Origin: JAXMDC01 sp046349035 | GTDB lineage: Bacteria; Pseudomonadota; Alphaproteobacteria; Rhizobiales; Kaistiaceae | Assembly (NCBI GenBank): GCA_046349035.1 | Contig: JAXMDC010000005.1 | Location: forward strand, 1 to 64,000 | Direction of reading: 5' to 3' | DNA length: 64,000 nt | In this document: piece by piece, positions 42,353-53,571 of the stretch | Position numbering within the stretch: the first letter of the stretch is position 1 | Layout: each line of letters starts with the position of its first letter | Notes under the pieces: model-generated | What the model was told of the DNA's origin: nothing | Database searches by the model: none | The model's input: the letters and a program-made list of their open reading frames with translations, nothing else | Translations under genes and position numbers: made by a program

Positions 42353-44652
42353 GATGCGGCGCCGTGGACGAGGGCCCAAAGCCGCGCCGGCGTTGCCGGC
42401 ATATCGACGGTTTCGATGCCGAAGCCGCGCCGCAGAGCGTCGGCCACCGCGTTCATCACCGCCGCGCAAGCGCCGACCGACCCCGCTTCGCCCGCGCCTT
42501 TGATCCCGAATGGATTGGAGAGGCAGGGAACGTTCCGCGTCTCGAAGTGAAAGCCGGGCAGGCTCGCCGCCCGCGGCATCGCGTAATCGAGAAATGACGC
42601 TGTCAGCAGTTGGCCGTTAGCGTCGTAGACCGTCCGTTCGAGCAGAGCCTGGCCGATCCCCTGGACCACGCCGCCCTGCACCTGCCCCTCCAGCATGACG
42701 GGGTTCACGGTCGCGCCGAAGTCGTCCACGACGACATAGCGCAGGATAATGGTCTCGCCGGTTTCCGGATCGATCTCGAGTTCGCAGGCGTGGGTGCCGT
42801 TGGGGAAGGTCGATGCCTTCTGGCGGTAGCTGCCGACCACCACCAGCGGCTCCGGGCTCGCCGCCGCGACCTCGGCGAGGCTGAGCGAACGGTTGCGGCC
42901 GCGCACCCGCACCAGCCCGTCGACGAGTTCGAGTTCGGCCGGTTCGGCCTCCAGCCGCTTCGCCGCCACCGCCTTGATCGCCTCGGCCATTGCCGCGCCC
43001 GCCCGGTCGGCCGACACGGCGCCGAGCGGCACCGAGCGAGAGCCGCCGGTGCCGCCACCCGACGGTACGCGGTCGGTGTCGCCCTGGATAACGGTCACCC
43101 GGTCGTACCCGATGCCGAGATGGCCGACGACGAATTGTGCATAAGCGGTGGCATGCCCCTGCCCGTTCGCCTGCGTACCGATCAGCAGCGTGACACTTCC
43201 GTCTCGCTCCAACTGCAGGGTCGCCGGCTCCTCGCCTGGGAAGGCGCAGGCCTCGATGTAGCAGGAGAGACCGAAGCCGCGGACCCGTCCGCGCGCCGCC
43301 GACTCGCGAGCCCGAGCCGCGAAGCCGGCATGGTCCGCCACCGCCAGCGCCCGGTCGAGATGGCCGGCGAATTCCCCGGAGTCGTAAGTGCGCCCCATCG
43401 CGGTCCGGTATGGCATCTTTTCCGGTGGGATGAAGTTCCGCCGCCGGATCTCGATCGGCCCAAATCCGCTGTCGCGCCCGCAGACATCGACCAGGCGTTC
43501 GATCAGATAGGCGGCCTCCGGCCGCCCGGCACCGCGATAGGCATCGACCGGCACCGTGTTCGTGAAGACGCCGAACGCCCGTACATGCGCCGCCGCAATG
43601 TCATAGACACCCGGCGACATCGTTCCGCCGCCATAGGGGATGTAGCCGGCGAACGGCGAGATATAGGCGCCCATATTGGCGACGATCTCGACCCGGAGCG
43701 CCAGAAACCGCCCCTCGGCGTCCATCGCCATCTCGGCGGTGCTGGCATTGTCGCGACCTTGGCTGTCGACCAGGAAGTGCTCCGAGCGTTCGCCGATCCA
43801 TTTGACCGGCCGCCCGGTCGCCCGCGCCGCCAGCGCCGCCAGCGGATACTCGTGATAGACGAAGGCCTTGGTGCCGAAGCCGCCGCCGACATCGGGTGTA
43901 ACCACCCGGATCTGCTCGCTCGGCACTTTCAGGATGTCGCGGGCGATCGTGTCGCGGATGCTGTGCCCACCCTGCGATCCCAGAGTCAGCGTCCAGCGCT
44001 GCTCCTCAGCGGCGTATTCGGCGACAACGCCGCGCGTCTCCATGTAGTTGGTGACAACGCGATTGTTGACGACGCGGATACGGGAGACCCGCGCCGCCCC
44101 CGCAAATGCCGCCTCGGTCGCCGCCGCGTCGCCGATCGAGTATTCGAACGCGCGGTTGCTGCGACGGTCCGGCCAGACGAGCGGCGCACCGGCGGCCAGC
44201 GCGGCCACCGCATCGGTGACGACCGGCCGGCTGACGTAGCGGACCGCGATCGTCTCCGCGGCCGCCTTGGCCTGTTCGATGCTGTCGGCGACCACGAAGG
44301 CGATCGGGTCGCCGACATGGCGCACGATGCCTTCAGCGAGCAGCGGTCGCGGCGGTGCCTTGGGCCGGCTTCCATCCGGCTGCGCCTGGAACCCCGATCC
44401 CGGGATCGTGCCGATGCCCTTGAGGTCGCCGCTGGTCCAGACCAGCCGCACGCCCGCTGCCGCCCGCGCCGCCGCTAACCCAGACACGCTGATCTCGGCA
44501 TGCGCGACGGCCGAGCGTAGGACATAGGCGTGCAGGCATCCCTCCGGCTGGAAGTCGTCGACGAAGCGCCCAACGCCGCGGATCAGCGCCCCATCCTCGA
44601 CGCGGCTGACCGAAGCGCCCATGCCGAATTTCGGCGGCACCCGCTGGTTCAT
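42349..44652 (-). CDS. Xanthine dehydrogenase/CO dehydrogenase-family Mo-binding large subunit, orphan
   Basis: The product is 767 residues from the ATG at 44652, overlapping the pgi stop (ATGA). It has DVGGGFGTKAFVYHEYPLAA, the form-II type active-site loop VDAYRGAGRPEA, GTQANGQGHATAYAQFVVG, and the catalytic Glu in GIKGAGEAGSVG near the C-terminus. AYRGAGR, not AYRCSFR, means it is not a true aerobic CO dehydrogenase. The usual FAD and 2Fe-2S partner genes are missing from the window, which is odd. The substrate is unknown. Confidence 0.92.
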   Translation of the reverse strand: MNQRVPPKFGMGASVSRVEDGALIRGVGRFVDDFQPEGCLHAYVLRSAVAHAEISVSGLAAARAAAGVRLVWTSGDLKGIGTIPGSGFQAQPDGSRPKAPPRPLLAEGIVRHVGDPIAFVVADSIEQAKAAAETIAVRYVSRPVVTDAVAALAAGAPLVWPDRRSNRAFEYSIGDAAATEAAFAGAARVSRIRVVNNRVVTNYMETRGVVAEYAAEEQRWTLTLGSQGGHSIRDTIARDILKVPSEQIRVVTPDVGGGFGTKAFVYHEYPLAALAARATGRPVKWIGERSEHFLVDSQGRDNASTAEMAMDAEGRFLALRVEIVANMGAYISPFAGYIPYGGGTMSPGVYDIAAAHVRAFGVFTNTVPVDAYRGAGRPEAAYLIERLVDVCGRDSGFGPIEIRRRNFIPPEKMPYRTAMGRTYDSGEFAGHLDRALAVADHAGFAARARESAARGRVRGFGLSCYIEACAFPGEEPATLQLERDGSVTLLIGTQANGQGHATAYAQFVVGHLGIGYDRVTVIQGDTDRVPSGGGTGGSRSVPLGAVSADRAGAAMAEAIKAVAAKRLEAEPAELELVDGLVRVRGRNRSLSLAEVAAASPEPLVVVGSYRQKASTFPNGTHACELEIDPETGETIILRYVVVDDFGATVNPVMLEGQVQGGVVQGIGQALLERTVYDANGQLLTASFLDYAMPRAASLPGFHFETRNVPCLSNPFGIKGAGEAGSVGACAAVMNAVADALRRGFGIETVDMPATPARLWALVHGAAS

Positions 44653-46292
44653 CCCGGCCCCCGGCGAAGGCCGGCAATCGCGGCCAGAAGCCCGCGAGTC
44701 GATGCATCGCCGGCCGGCAGCGCCTCGCCCTTCACCGCGGCGAGGAGGTTCGTCGCGTACTCCTTGCCGAGTTCGACCCCCCATTGGTCGAAGGAGTTGA
44801 CGCCCCAGATCGCCCCCTGAACGAAGACCTTATGTTCGTAGAGCGCGAGGATCGCCCCCAGCGTGAACGGATCGAGCTTGCGATAGAGGATGGTGTTCGA
44901 CGGCCGGTCGCCGGGGAAAGTCTTGTGCGGAGCAAGGGCCACGGCACGTTCGGGCGATAGGCCCGAAGCTTCCAGCGCCTGCCGGGCTTCCTCGGGTGTC
45001 CGGCCGCGCATCAGCGCTTGGCTCTGCGCCAGGCAATTGGCGAGGAGAATGGCGTGCGAGCCGACGTCAGCTTCATGCCCGAGGGCAGCCACCAGGAAAT
45101 CCGCCGGAACGACGTCCGGGCCCTGATGCAGGAACTGATAGAAGGCATGCTGGCCGTTCGTCCCCGGTTCGCCGAAGACCAGCGGCCCGGTCGGACGCGC
45201 GACTCGGCCACCTGCCCGCGTGACGCCTTTGCCGTTCGACTCCATGTCGAGCTGCTGCAGATAAGCCGGCAGCCGCTCCAGGCGCTGGTCGTACGGCAAG
45301 ACCGCCAGCGCCGGATAGCCCCAAACGTTGCGGTTCCAGATGCCGATTAGCGCCAAGATGATCGGCAGATTGGCCTCCGGCGCCGCCGTCCGGAAATGTT
45401 CGTCCATGGCGCGGGCGCCTGCCAGAAACTGGCGGAAGTGGTCGGGCCCAATGGCGGCCATGACCGACAGGCCGACCGCCGACCACACCGAATAGCGGCC
45501 GCCGACCCAGTCCCAGAAGCCAAAGATGCGCTCGGCTTCGATGCCGAACGCGGCGACCTTGTCGAGAGCGGTGGAGACCGCCGCGAAGTGGCGCGGCACC
45601 GCACCCTGCCCGAGCCGCCGGACCACCCAATCCCGCGCGAGCTTGGCATTGGTCATCGTCTCGACCGTGGTGAAGGTCTTGGAGACGATCACTATGAGCG
45701 TCCGCGAGGGGTGGAGCCCCGCCAGTGTGTCGGCAATGTGAGCACCGTCGACGTTCGACACGAAGTGCGCCCGCGGTCCGCCCCGATAGGGGCTGAGCGC
45801 CCGCGCTACCAGCGCCGGCCCGAGGTCGGAGCCGCCGATGCCGATATTGACGACATCGGTGAAACGCACCCCGCCCTGCCCGGCGATCGACCCGTCGCGT
45901 ATGCCTTGGGCAAAGGCGAGCGCCCGATCGAGGGTCGCCTGCACCATCGGCACGACATCGCTGCCGTTGCAGCGGAAGCTGTCCGACGCGGCGGCACGCA
46001 GCGCCACGTGGAGCACCGCTCGCCCCTCGGTATTGTTGATCGCCTCACCGCGGAACATCGCCTCGCGCTGGCCGGCGACATCGGCGGCAGAGGCCAGATC
46101 GAGCAGCGCGGTCATCGCCGGCGCGTCGATGCGGTTCTTGGAGTAGTCGAGCAGAATGTCGCCGCACTGCACCGAGAAACGGCCAAACCGGTCCGCGTCC
46201 TCGTCGAACAGGCGGCGGAGCGAGCGCCCCTCTAGCCGCGCCCGATGACCGGCCAAGGCGGCAAAGACGTCGGCCACGGTCATCTCAGCCAT
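44649..46292 (-). CDS. pgi: Glucose-6-phosphate isomerase Pgi
   Basis: The 547-residue product matches the bacterial Pgi length. The signatures are VSKTFTTVETMTNAKLARDW, GGRYSVWSAVGLSVMAAIG and GVNSFDQWGVELGKEYA. It interconverts glucose-6-phosphate and fructose-6-phosphate. The start at 46292 overlaps the aminotransferase by 13 bases; an ATG at 46283 that overlaps its stop (ATGA) is an equally good start. Confidence 0.96.
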   Translation of the reverse strand: MAEMTVADVFAALAGHRARLEGRSLRRLFDEDADRFGRFSVQCGDILLDYSKNRIDAPAMTALLDLASAADVAGQREAMFRGEAINNTEGRAVLHVALRAAASDSFRCNGSDVVPMVQATLDRALAFAQGIRDGSIAGQGGVRFTDVVNIGIGGSDLGPALVARALSPYRGGPRAHFVSNVDGAHIADTLAGLHPSRTLIVIVSKTFTTVETMTNAKLARDWVVRRLGQGAVPRHFAAVSTALDKVAAFGIEAERIFGFWDWVGGRYSVWSAVGLSVMAAIGPDHFRQFLAGARAMDEHFRTAAPEANLPIILALIGIWNRNVWGYPALAVLPYDQRLERLPAYLQQLDMESNGKGVTRAGGRVARPTGPLVFGEPGTNGQHAFYQFLHQGPDVVPADFLVAALGHEADVGSHAILLANCLAQSQALMRGRTPEEARQALEASGLSPERAVALAPHKTFPGDRPSNTILYRKLDPFTLGAILALYEHKVFVQGAIWGVNSFDQWGVELGKEYATNLLAAVKGEALPAGDASTRGLLAAIAGLRRGPG

Positions 46293-47458
46293 GCGCGGAG
46301 CCGCTCCATCCCCTCTGCGACATCGGCGACGGAGCCGGCGAAGGAGAAGCGCATCCAGTGACGCCCGTCGCGTTGGTCGAAATCGACGCCCGGCGTTGCA
46401 GCAACCCCTGCCTCAGACAGCATCCGCGAAGCGAACTCGCTTGAATCCTCGGCCAGTCGCGCCGTTGAGGCATAGGCATAGAACGCCCCATCCACCGGAA
46501 AGATCGGGTCGAAGCCGAGACGCGGCAACTCGGCGAGAAGGCGGGTTCGGTTTTGCGCGTAGAGAGACTTCGTCAATTCCAGTTCCGGCACCGCATCGAA
46601 GGCCGCCAGAGCCGCCCGCTGCGAGATATCGGGCGGCGAAATGTAGAGGTTTTGCGCGAGGCGCTCGACCGGCCGAACGAGGCTCTCCGGCAGCACCATC
46701 CAGCCGACCCGCCAGCCGGTCATGCAATAGTACTTTGAGAAAGAGTTGATCGCGATCGCTTCCGGAGACGATGCCAGCGCCGTCTCGGCGCGCCCGGCAT
46801 AGACGAGGCCATGATAGATTTCGTCGGAGATGAAGCGAATGCCAAGGTCGTCGGCCGCAGTGGCCAGAGCGGCGAGCGCTGCCGGCGACATCAGCGTCCC
46901 GGTTGGGTTTGCCGGACTGGCGACCAGAACGCCGGCGAGCGATCGCTTGCCGTGCGCCTCCCGCAATTGCTCGGGAACCAGGGCGTGCCGGTGCCGCTCC
47001 TCGGTCTCGATCTCAACAGCTTCAAGACCGAGCGCACTCAAGATGTTGCGGTAAGCCGGGTAGCCCGGCGAGGCCAGCGCTACGCGCTCGCCGGCGTCGA
47101 ATGCGGCGAGGAATGCGAGATTGAAGGCGGCGGAGGACCCGGTGGTGATCGCAATGCGTGTCGCGGGAACGTCGACGCCGTATACCTCCGCATAGTGGCG
47201 GGCAATCCGCCGCCTAAGGTCGAGGCGGCCCAGCGCATCGGTATAGCCAAAGCGCCCATCGGCCAGCGCTGCCGCCGCCGCCTCGCGCACCGCCTTCGGC
47301 ACCGCAGCGCCAGGCTGGCCGACCTCCATGTGAACGATCCGCGCTCCGGCTGCCTCGCGTTCGCCGGCGGTTCGCATGACATCCATGGCGATAAACGGCG
47401 CGACGCGGCTGCGCATCGACTCCGCCCGCCGCTGTCCTAAACCTTGGTCCTGAGCCAC
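46280..47458 (-). CDS. PLP-dependent class I/II aminotransferase
   Basis: The 392-residue fold-type I aminotransferase has SPANPTGTLMSPAALAAL, the aspartate region IRFISDEIYHGLVYAG, and the PLP lysine in INSFSKYYCMTGWRVGWMVL (about 238). The closest style is AspC/AlaT-like enzymes with broad substrate range. It begins an overlapping minus-strand chain with pgi, the Mo subunit and thiD; the first residues before Met15 may be non-native. Confidence 0.92.
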   Translation of the reverse strand: MAQDQGLGQRRAESMRSRVAPFIAMDVMRTAGEREAAGARIVHMEVGQPGAAVPKAVREAAAAALADGRFGYTDALGRLDLRRRIARHYAEVYGVDVPATRIAITTGSSAAFNLAFLAAFDAGERVALASPGYPAYRNILSALGLEAVEIETEERHRHALVPEQLREAHGKRSLAGVLVASPANPTGTLMSPAALAALATAADDLGIRFISDEIYHGLVYAGRAETALASSPEAIAINSFSKYYCMTGWRVGWMVLPESLVRPVERLAQNLYISPPDISQRAALAAFDAVPELELTKSLYAQNRTRLLAELPRLGFDPIFPVDGAFYAYASTARLAEDSSEFASRMLSEAGVAATPGVDFDQRDGRHWMRFSFAGSVADVAEGMERLRAWLR

Positions 47459-47607
47459 TCTGACGCCGCCTTGTCCCCTGCCTATGCGCCTTGCGACGCG
47501 TCTTCGTCCCGCCCCATTCTGGCGTCATCGGGGAAATTGGTTCATTTTGCTATCCACGCCAAGACCTCTGTGGCGGGACTGAGACTACATCCGAAGGGAA
47601 ACGGCCG

Positions 47608-49020
47608 TTGCCGACAGCGTTAACACGTGCGGAGGCTCGGGCGCCGGGCAGTACCGGAAAGTCCGTCCGCTTTGGCATTCTCGCCATTTTCCTGGCGGCG
47701 GGCGCGGTCTTCAGCCCCATCGCCGCACCCGCTCAGGGCGTCTCGATCGTTCGCGACGCCGAGATCGAGGCCCTCCTCCAGGACTATGCGCGCCCCATCT
47801 TCAAGGCCGCGTCGATCAAAACAACCGCCATCGAGATCCTGCTGGTGCCGGATCCGCGCTTCAACGCTTTCGTCGCCGATTCCAAGTCGATATTCGTCAA
47901 CACCGGGACGATTCTCACCAGCGAGACGCCTAACGAGCTGATCGGTGTGCTGGCGCACGAGACCGCGCACCTCGCCCATCAGGATCTCCCGCAGCTGCGC
48001 CAGCGCATCGCCGACACCAAAATTGCCGCCATCATCGCCAGCGTAGTCGGCATGGGCGCCGCCGTAGCAGCTGGAGCTGCGACCAAGAACGGCGAGCTGG
48101 TCAACGCCGGCGCCGGCCTCGCGCAAGGCATCGACTCGATCGCCACCCGCTCGCTTCTGTCCTACTCGCGAGGCGTCGAATCGGCGGCCGACCGCTCGGC
48201 CATCACCTATCTCGACGCGACCGGCCAATCGCCGATCGGGATGATGCGGGCTTTCCAGCGGATGGCACGAGAGTCTCTGATCTCGGCTCGCAATGCCGAC
48301 CCCTATCTACAGAACCACCCGCTGCCGACAGACCGCATTGCCGCCATCGAGGATCTTGTCCGCAAGAGCAAGTTTGTCGACCGCAAGGATCCACCCGACC
48401 TGCAGCTCCGCCATGATCTGGCCCGCGCTAAGCTTGCCGGCTTCACCGAAGGCGCCGACCGTGTCGCCCGCCGTTATCCCGCCAGCGACGCCAGCCTCCC
48501 CGCCCGGTATGCCCGCGCCATTGCCACCTATCGCCGTGGCGCCGTCGACGACGCGGTCCGGCTGGTGAACGAACTCATCGCCGCCGAGCCGAATAACCCG
48601 TTTTTCTATGAGCTCAAGGGGCAGGCTTTGCTTGAGCACGGCCGCGCCCACGAGTCCCTCGAACCCTACCGCAAGGCGGTCGATCTCTTGCCGGGATCCG
48701 GCCTGCTGCGGATCGCCCTCGGTCAGGCGCTGGTCAATGCTGGCGACAAGGCGCTGGTCGACGAGGCGATCAAACAGCTCACCGTCGGCCTGCAAAGCGC
48801 CCCCAACCAGGGCATCGGCTACCGGATGCTCGCGCGCGCTTACGACATGAAAGGCAATGTCGGCATGGCACAGCTCGCTACCGCCCAGGGCCTATTCGCC
48901 GACGGCGCCATAGGCGATGCCAAGGTGCAGGCCAAGCGCGCCCAGGGCAAGCTGGCCGAAGGGTCGCCGGCTTGGCTTCGCGCCGACGACATCCTGTCTT
49001 ATAAGCCGGTGAAGAATTAG
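47608..49020 (+). CDS. M48-family metalloprotease with TPR repeats (BepA-like)
   Basis: The product is about 470 residues from a TTG at 47608 preceded by AAGGGAAA; no ATG or GTG lies near the signal peptide (FGILAIFLAAGAVFSPIAAP then AQG). The protease domain has VLAHETAHLAHQD (HExxH) and the third ligand region GVESAADRSA. TPR-like helices fill the C-terminal half (about 280-450). The layout matches BepA/YfgC, a periplasmic protease that checks outer-membrane protein assembly. The DsbA-like gene follows after 12 bases. Confidence 0.88.
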   Translation: MPTALTRAEARAPGSTGKSVRFGILAIFLAAGAVFSPIAAPAQGVSIVRDAEIEALLQDYARPIFKAASIKTTAIEILLVPDPRFNAFVADSKSIFVNTGTILTSETPNELIGVLAHETAHLAHQDLPQLRQRIADTKIAAIIASVVGMGAAVAAGAATKNGELVNAGAGLAQGIDSIATRSLLSYSRGVESAADRSAITYLDATGQSPIGMMRAFQRMARESLISARNADPYLQNHPLPTDRIAAIEDLVRKSKFVDRKDPPDLQLRHDLARAKLAGFTEGADRVARRYPASDASLPARYARAIATYRRGAVDDAVRLVNELIAAEPNNPFFYELKGQALLEHGRAHESLEPYRKAVDLLPGSGLLRIALGQALVNAGDKALVDEAIKQLTVGLQSAPNQGIGYRMLARAYDMKGNVGMAQLATAQGLFADGAIGDAKVQAKRAQGKLAEGSPAWLRADDILSYKPVKN

Positions 49021-49032
49021 GCAGGTTCCAAC

Positions 49033-50001
49033 TTGACGAACAGCCCCACCCAATTTGGCCGATTCCTCTTTCCTGCCGCTACCGCGATTCTGGCGGTGGC
49101 CGCAGTCGCCGCGTTCTTCCTCGGGCGCCAGGTAGGCGTCGAGCAGACCACTGCGCGGCTCGCCGCCTTGCCCCCCGGACCGACCGTGATCGGCGCCCCG
49201 ACCTCCCCGCCCGATCTGATGGCGGCAATCGCCGCGCAGGCCGGTGCGCCTCTGCCTGCTGCCGCCGGTGCCGGCGCTTCGCGCTTGGCGATTACGAGAT
49301 TCGATCAGCGCCAGCAGGCGGAGATCGGCGAGATCCTGCGGCAGTACCTGGTCGCCAACCCCGAGATCCTGCGTGACGCCGCGACCGCTCTCGACGCCAA
49401 GCAGGCCGCCGAAGAGGCCGCCGCCCAGCAGGTGGCGGTGAGGCAGAATCACGACGCCATTTTCAATGCGCCGAACCAGATCGTCCTCGGCAACCCCGAG
49501 GGCGACGTCACGCTCGTCGAGTTCTTCGACTACAACTGCACCTACTGCCGCAAAACCGCCCCCGACATCGCCGAGCTGATCAAGAGCGATCCCAAGCTCA
49601 AGATCGTGTTGAAGGAATTTCCGATTCTCGGACCGGGGTCGGTCGATGCCGCGAAGGTAAGCCTGGCCTTGGCCGGCCTTGCCAGGGACAAATACGGCGA
49701 CTTCCATAATCGCCTCCTGACCGATCAAGCGCAGGCCGGCGGCGATCGCGCGCTCGCCGTTGCCGAAGACATCGGCCTCGACCCCGAGGCTCTCAAGGCG
49801 CTTGCCGCCGAACCGAAGGTCACGGACGAGATCAATGCGGTCTACACGCTGGCGACCAATCTCGGTCTCACCGGAACGCCGACCTTCGTGATCGGCGATC
49901 AAGTCGTAGTCGGCGCAATCGGACATCAGGCTCTGCAGAGCAAGATCCAGGCGGTACGAACCTGTGGATCGCCGGATTGCGCTGTGGCTTCCACCCGCTA
50001 A
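49033..50001 (+). CDS. DsbA-family thiol-disulfide protein, membrane anchored
   Basis: The 322-residue protein from a TTG start has an N-terminal membrane segment (about 10-31), a helical region, and a thioredoxin-fold domain with the redox motif FFDYNCTYCRKTAPDIAEL (Cys-x-x-Cys) and cis-Pro region LTGTPTFVIGDQVVVGA. It is of the DsbA/BdbD/Com1 type found next to M48 proteases in alphaproteobacteria. It probably forms or isomerises disulfides in the periplasm. Confidence 0.9.
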   Translation: MTNSPTQFGRFLFPAATAILAVAAVAAFFLGRQVGVEQTTARLAALPPGPTVIGAPTSPPDLMAAIAAQAGAPLPAAAGAGASRLAITRFDQRQQAEIGEILRQYLVANPEILRDAATALDAKQAAEEAAAQQVAVRQNHDAIFNAPNQIVLGNPEGDVTLVEFFDYNCTYCRKTAPDIAELIKSDPKLKIVLKEFPILGPGSVDAAKVSLALAGLARDKYGDFHNRLLTDQAQAGGDRALAVAEDIGLDPEALKALAAEPKVTDEINAVYTLATNLGLTGTPTFVIGDQVVVGAIGHQALQSKIQAVRTCGSPDCAVASTR

Positions 50002-50091
50002 GGGCCTCCGCACCCTTTTCGGCGCCGCCCAATGTCCCTATAAGCGGCCGATTTCGCCGCAGCGGCCGCTACAGTGCGAGGAAGGGCGCCA

Positions 50092-50532
50092 ATGCCGACT
50101 CCGATCTTCATTCTCAACGGTCCGAACCTCAACATGCTGGGCACGCGTGAGCCGCATATCTACGGCAAGAAGACGCTGGCCGAGATTGAGAGCGACTGCC
50201 GCGAGAAGGCTCGCCAAGTCGGGGTCACGATCGACTTCCGCCAGTCTAACCACGAAGGCGTGCTGGTCGATTGGGTGCAGGAAGCCGCGGCCGGGGCCTC
50301 GGGCATCATCATCAATCCCGGCGCCTACGGTCATACCTCGATCGCCCTCCACGATGCGTTGAAGGGTGCCGGCAAGCCGGTCGTCGAAGTCCATCTTTCC
50401 AACCTTTTTGCCCGCGAACCGTTCCGCCACCATTCGATGATCACCCCGGTCGCCGTCGGCCTCATTTGCGGGCTGGGCGCGCGGGGCTACCTCCTTGCGA
50501 TCGAAGCCATCGGCAACTTGATCGCCACCTAG
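50092..50532 (+). CDS. aroQ: 3-dehydroquinate dehydratase type II AroQ
   Basis: The 146-residue protein has FILNGPNLNMLGTREPHIYG (active-site Tyr/Asn), then DFRQSNHEGVLVDWVQEA, GIIINPGAYGHTSIALHDAL and VEVHLSNLFAREPFRHHSM. It converts 3-dehydroquinate to 3-dehydroshikimate. The start at 50092 follows GAAGGG. accB and accC follow closely on the same strand, an arrangement common in alphaproteobacteria. Confidence 0.96.
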   Translation: MPTPIFILNGPNLNMLGTREPHIYGKKTLAEIESDCREKARQVGVTIDFRQSNHEGVLVDWVQEAAAGASGIIINPGAYGHTSIALHDALKGAGKPVVEVHLSNLFAREPFRHHSMITPVAVGLICGLGARGYLLAIEAIGNLIAT

Positions 50533-50554
50533 TCGACATCCGGAAAGAAGCTGC

Positions 50555-51016
50555 ATGGCTGACGACAAGCCGCACAAGCTCGATCACGACCTGATCCGCG
50601 AGCTGGCCAAGCTCCTCGGCGAAACCGGCCTCACCGAAATCGCGGTCGAGACCAAGGGCATCAATGTCCGGGTCGTGCGGGCGCCGCCGCAAGTCATGCA
50701 GGTCGCCGCAGCCCATCCTGCGCCCGGAACGATTCGCGCCGAGGCACCTCTTTCGGCTCCGGGCGAACAGGCCGCCGGCCATCCTGGCACGGTCACCTCG
50801 CCCATGGTCGGCACTGCCTATCGCGCACCCGAGCCTGGCGCCCGACCGTTTGTCGACGTCGGCGAGACCGTCAGCACCGGCCAGCCGCTTCTCGTCGTCG
50901 AGGCGATGAAGACGATGAACCAGATTCTCGCCCCGCGGCCGGGCGTCGTCACCCGCATCATGTTCGAGGATGGCCAGCCGGTCGAGTATGGCGAACCCCT
51001 GCTGGTGATCGAGTGA
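50555..51016 (+). CDS. accB: Acetyl-CoA carboxylase biotin carboxyl carrier protein AccB
   Basis: The 153-residue protein has a helical N-terminal segment, an Ala/Pro-rich linker and a biotinyl domain with VVEAMKTMNQILAPRPG, whose lysine takes biotin. SPMVGTAYRAPEPGARPFVD lies at the domain start. It is the carrier for the carboxylase encoded next door; accC starts 40 bases downstream. Confidence 0.96.
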   Translation: MADDKPHKLDHDLIRELAKLLGETGLTEIAVETKGINVRVVRAPPQVMQVAAAHPAPGTIRAEAPLSAPGEQAAGHPGTVTSPMVGTAYRAPEPGARPFVDVGETVSTGQPLLVVEAMKTMNQILAPRPGVVTRIMFEDGQPVEYGEPLLVIE

Positions 51017-51056
51017 GCGGATTTCCCGCCCGCGATCCCGCCACGGCGAAGAGCGC

Positions 51057-52402
<1,346 letters not shown>

Positions 52403-52406
<4 letters not shown>

Positions 52407-53014
52407 GTCGAGCCGATCAGGCGCTGCCGGAAATTACTCCGGAAATTCTGCTGAAGGCATATTCGGTCGGCATCTTCCCGATGGCCGAGTCGGCCGACGA
52501 CCCGACGCTGCATTGGGTGGAACCGGTGCGGCGCGGCATTCTCCCGCTCGACGGGTTCCACGTGCCGCGCCGGCTGGCCAAAACAGTCCGCTCCGGAGCG
52601 TTCGATATCCGGTTCGACCACGAGTTCGAGGCGGTCATCGCCGCCTGCGCCGAACCGGCCCCGGGTCGCGAGAAGACTTGGATCAACGATCGCATTCGGG
52701 GCCTCTACGCCGCGCTTTTCCGCCTCGGCCATTGCCACACGGTCGAGGCCTGGCGGGATGGCGAACTCGCCGGAGGCCTCTACGGCATCTCGCTCGGCGC
52801 CGCCTTCTTCGGCGAAAGCATGTTCAGCCGGCAGCGCGATGCCTCCAAGGTTGCACTTGTCCACCTCGTGGAGCACTTGAAGTCGCGCGGCTTCGTTCTC
52901 CTCGACACCCAGTTCACGACTGAGCACCTCCGCCGCTTCGGCGCGATAGAAGTCAGCCGCAAGGAATATCAGCGCCGGCTTGACGATGCCCTGGCGCGGG
53001 ACGCCGAGTTCTAG
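52403..53014 (+). CDS. aat: Leucyl/phenylalanyl-tRNA--protein transferase Aat
   Basis: The product is 203 residues from a GTG at 52403 overlapping the accC stop. Motifs: EILLKAYSVGIFPMAESADD, HWVEPVRRGILPLDGFHVPR, TWINDRIRGLYAALFRLGHC, then GGLYGISLGAAFFGESMFSR. It adds Leu or Phe to N-terminal Arg/Lys for the ClpS/ClpAP N-degron pathway. Its stop lies in the CTAG that also ends the convergent DUF2155 gene. Confidence 0.95.
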
Positions 53015-53490
53015 CGCGGCGCCGGTCGCGGCGCGGTTGGCGCCGGCTGAGTTGCCGCCTGATTTGGCTGCGCGGGCTGGCCGGGCGCTGCCACCGGCGT
53101 CTTCGGTTTGCAGGCAGTCAACCAGACATCGTAGACGGCGTGCTCGACGGCATTAAGGCCCGGACTGTCGGCGAACATCCACCCGGTGAAAATACGCTTC
53201 CGGTTTCGGTCGATGGTGATTTCATCGACCTCGACGAAAGTATTGGTGAACGGAGCTTCGGTGGGCGGACGCGAGTAGCAGGCGCGCGGCGTTATCTGCA
53301 GGGAGCCAAACTGAACCGTCTCGTTGATATAGACGTCGAAATTGATGATGCGGCCGGTGACCTTGTCGAGTCCGGCAAAGGCCGCCACGGGATTGACGAT
53401 ACGCGTGTCGGCAGCCAGCGCGGGGAGCGCCGCCGACACAGCTGCTGCCAGCACCGCGCTCCCTGCGCAGGCGATTAACTTCCGGCCCAC
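53011..53490 (-). CDS. Secreted DUF2155-domain protein
   Basis: The product is about 159 residues from a GTG at 53490, chosen because GGAGAGAAG lies just upstream. It has a signal peptide (KLIACAGSAVLAAAVSAALP then ALA), then the DUF2155 domain (FDVYINETVQFGSLQITPRA, then EVDEITIDRNRKRIFTGWMF), and a Pro/Ala/Gln-rich tail. Cys residues in PRACYS and LTACKP could form a disulfide. The family is widespread in alphaproteobacteria and uncharacterised. It ends tail-to-tail with aat on one CTAG. Confidence 0.85.
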   Translation of the reverse strand: MGRKLIACAGSAVLAAAVSAALPALAADTRIVNPVAAFAGLDKVTGRIINFDVYINETVQFGSLQITPRACYSRPPTEAPFTNTFVEVDEITIDRNRKRIFTGWMFADSPGLNAVEHAVYDVWLTACKPKTPVAAPGQPAQPNQAATQPAPTAPRPAPR

Positions 53491-53571
53491 AGTCTTCTCT
53501 CCAAGCGCCCCGGATTCTGGTAACACGCGATTCTCGCAGGGAAAAGCATCCCAGTCGAATGGCGAGGTGCC

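Noticed and set aside
42610..44478. 622-codon plus-strand ORF antisense to the Mo-subunit gene
   Set aside because: The sense strand encodes a clear molybdoenzyme, so this is codon-bias shadow.
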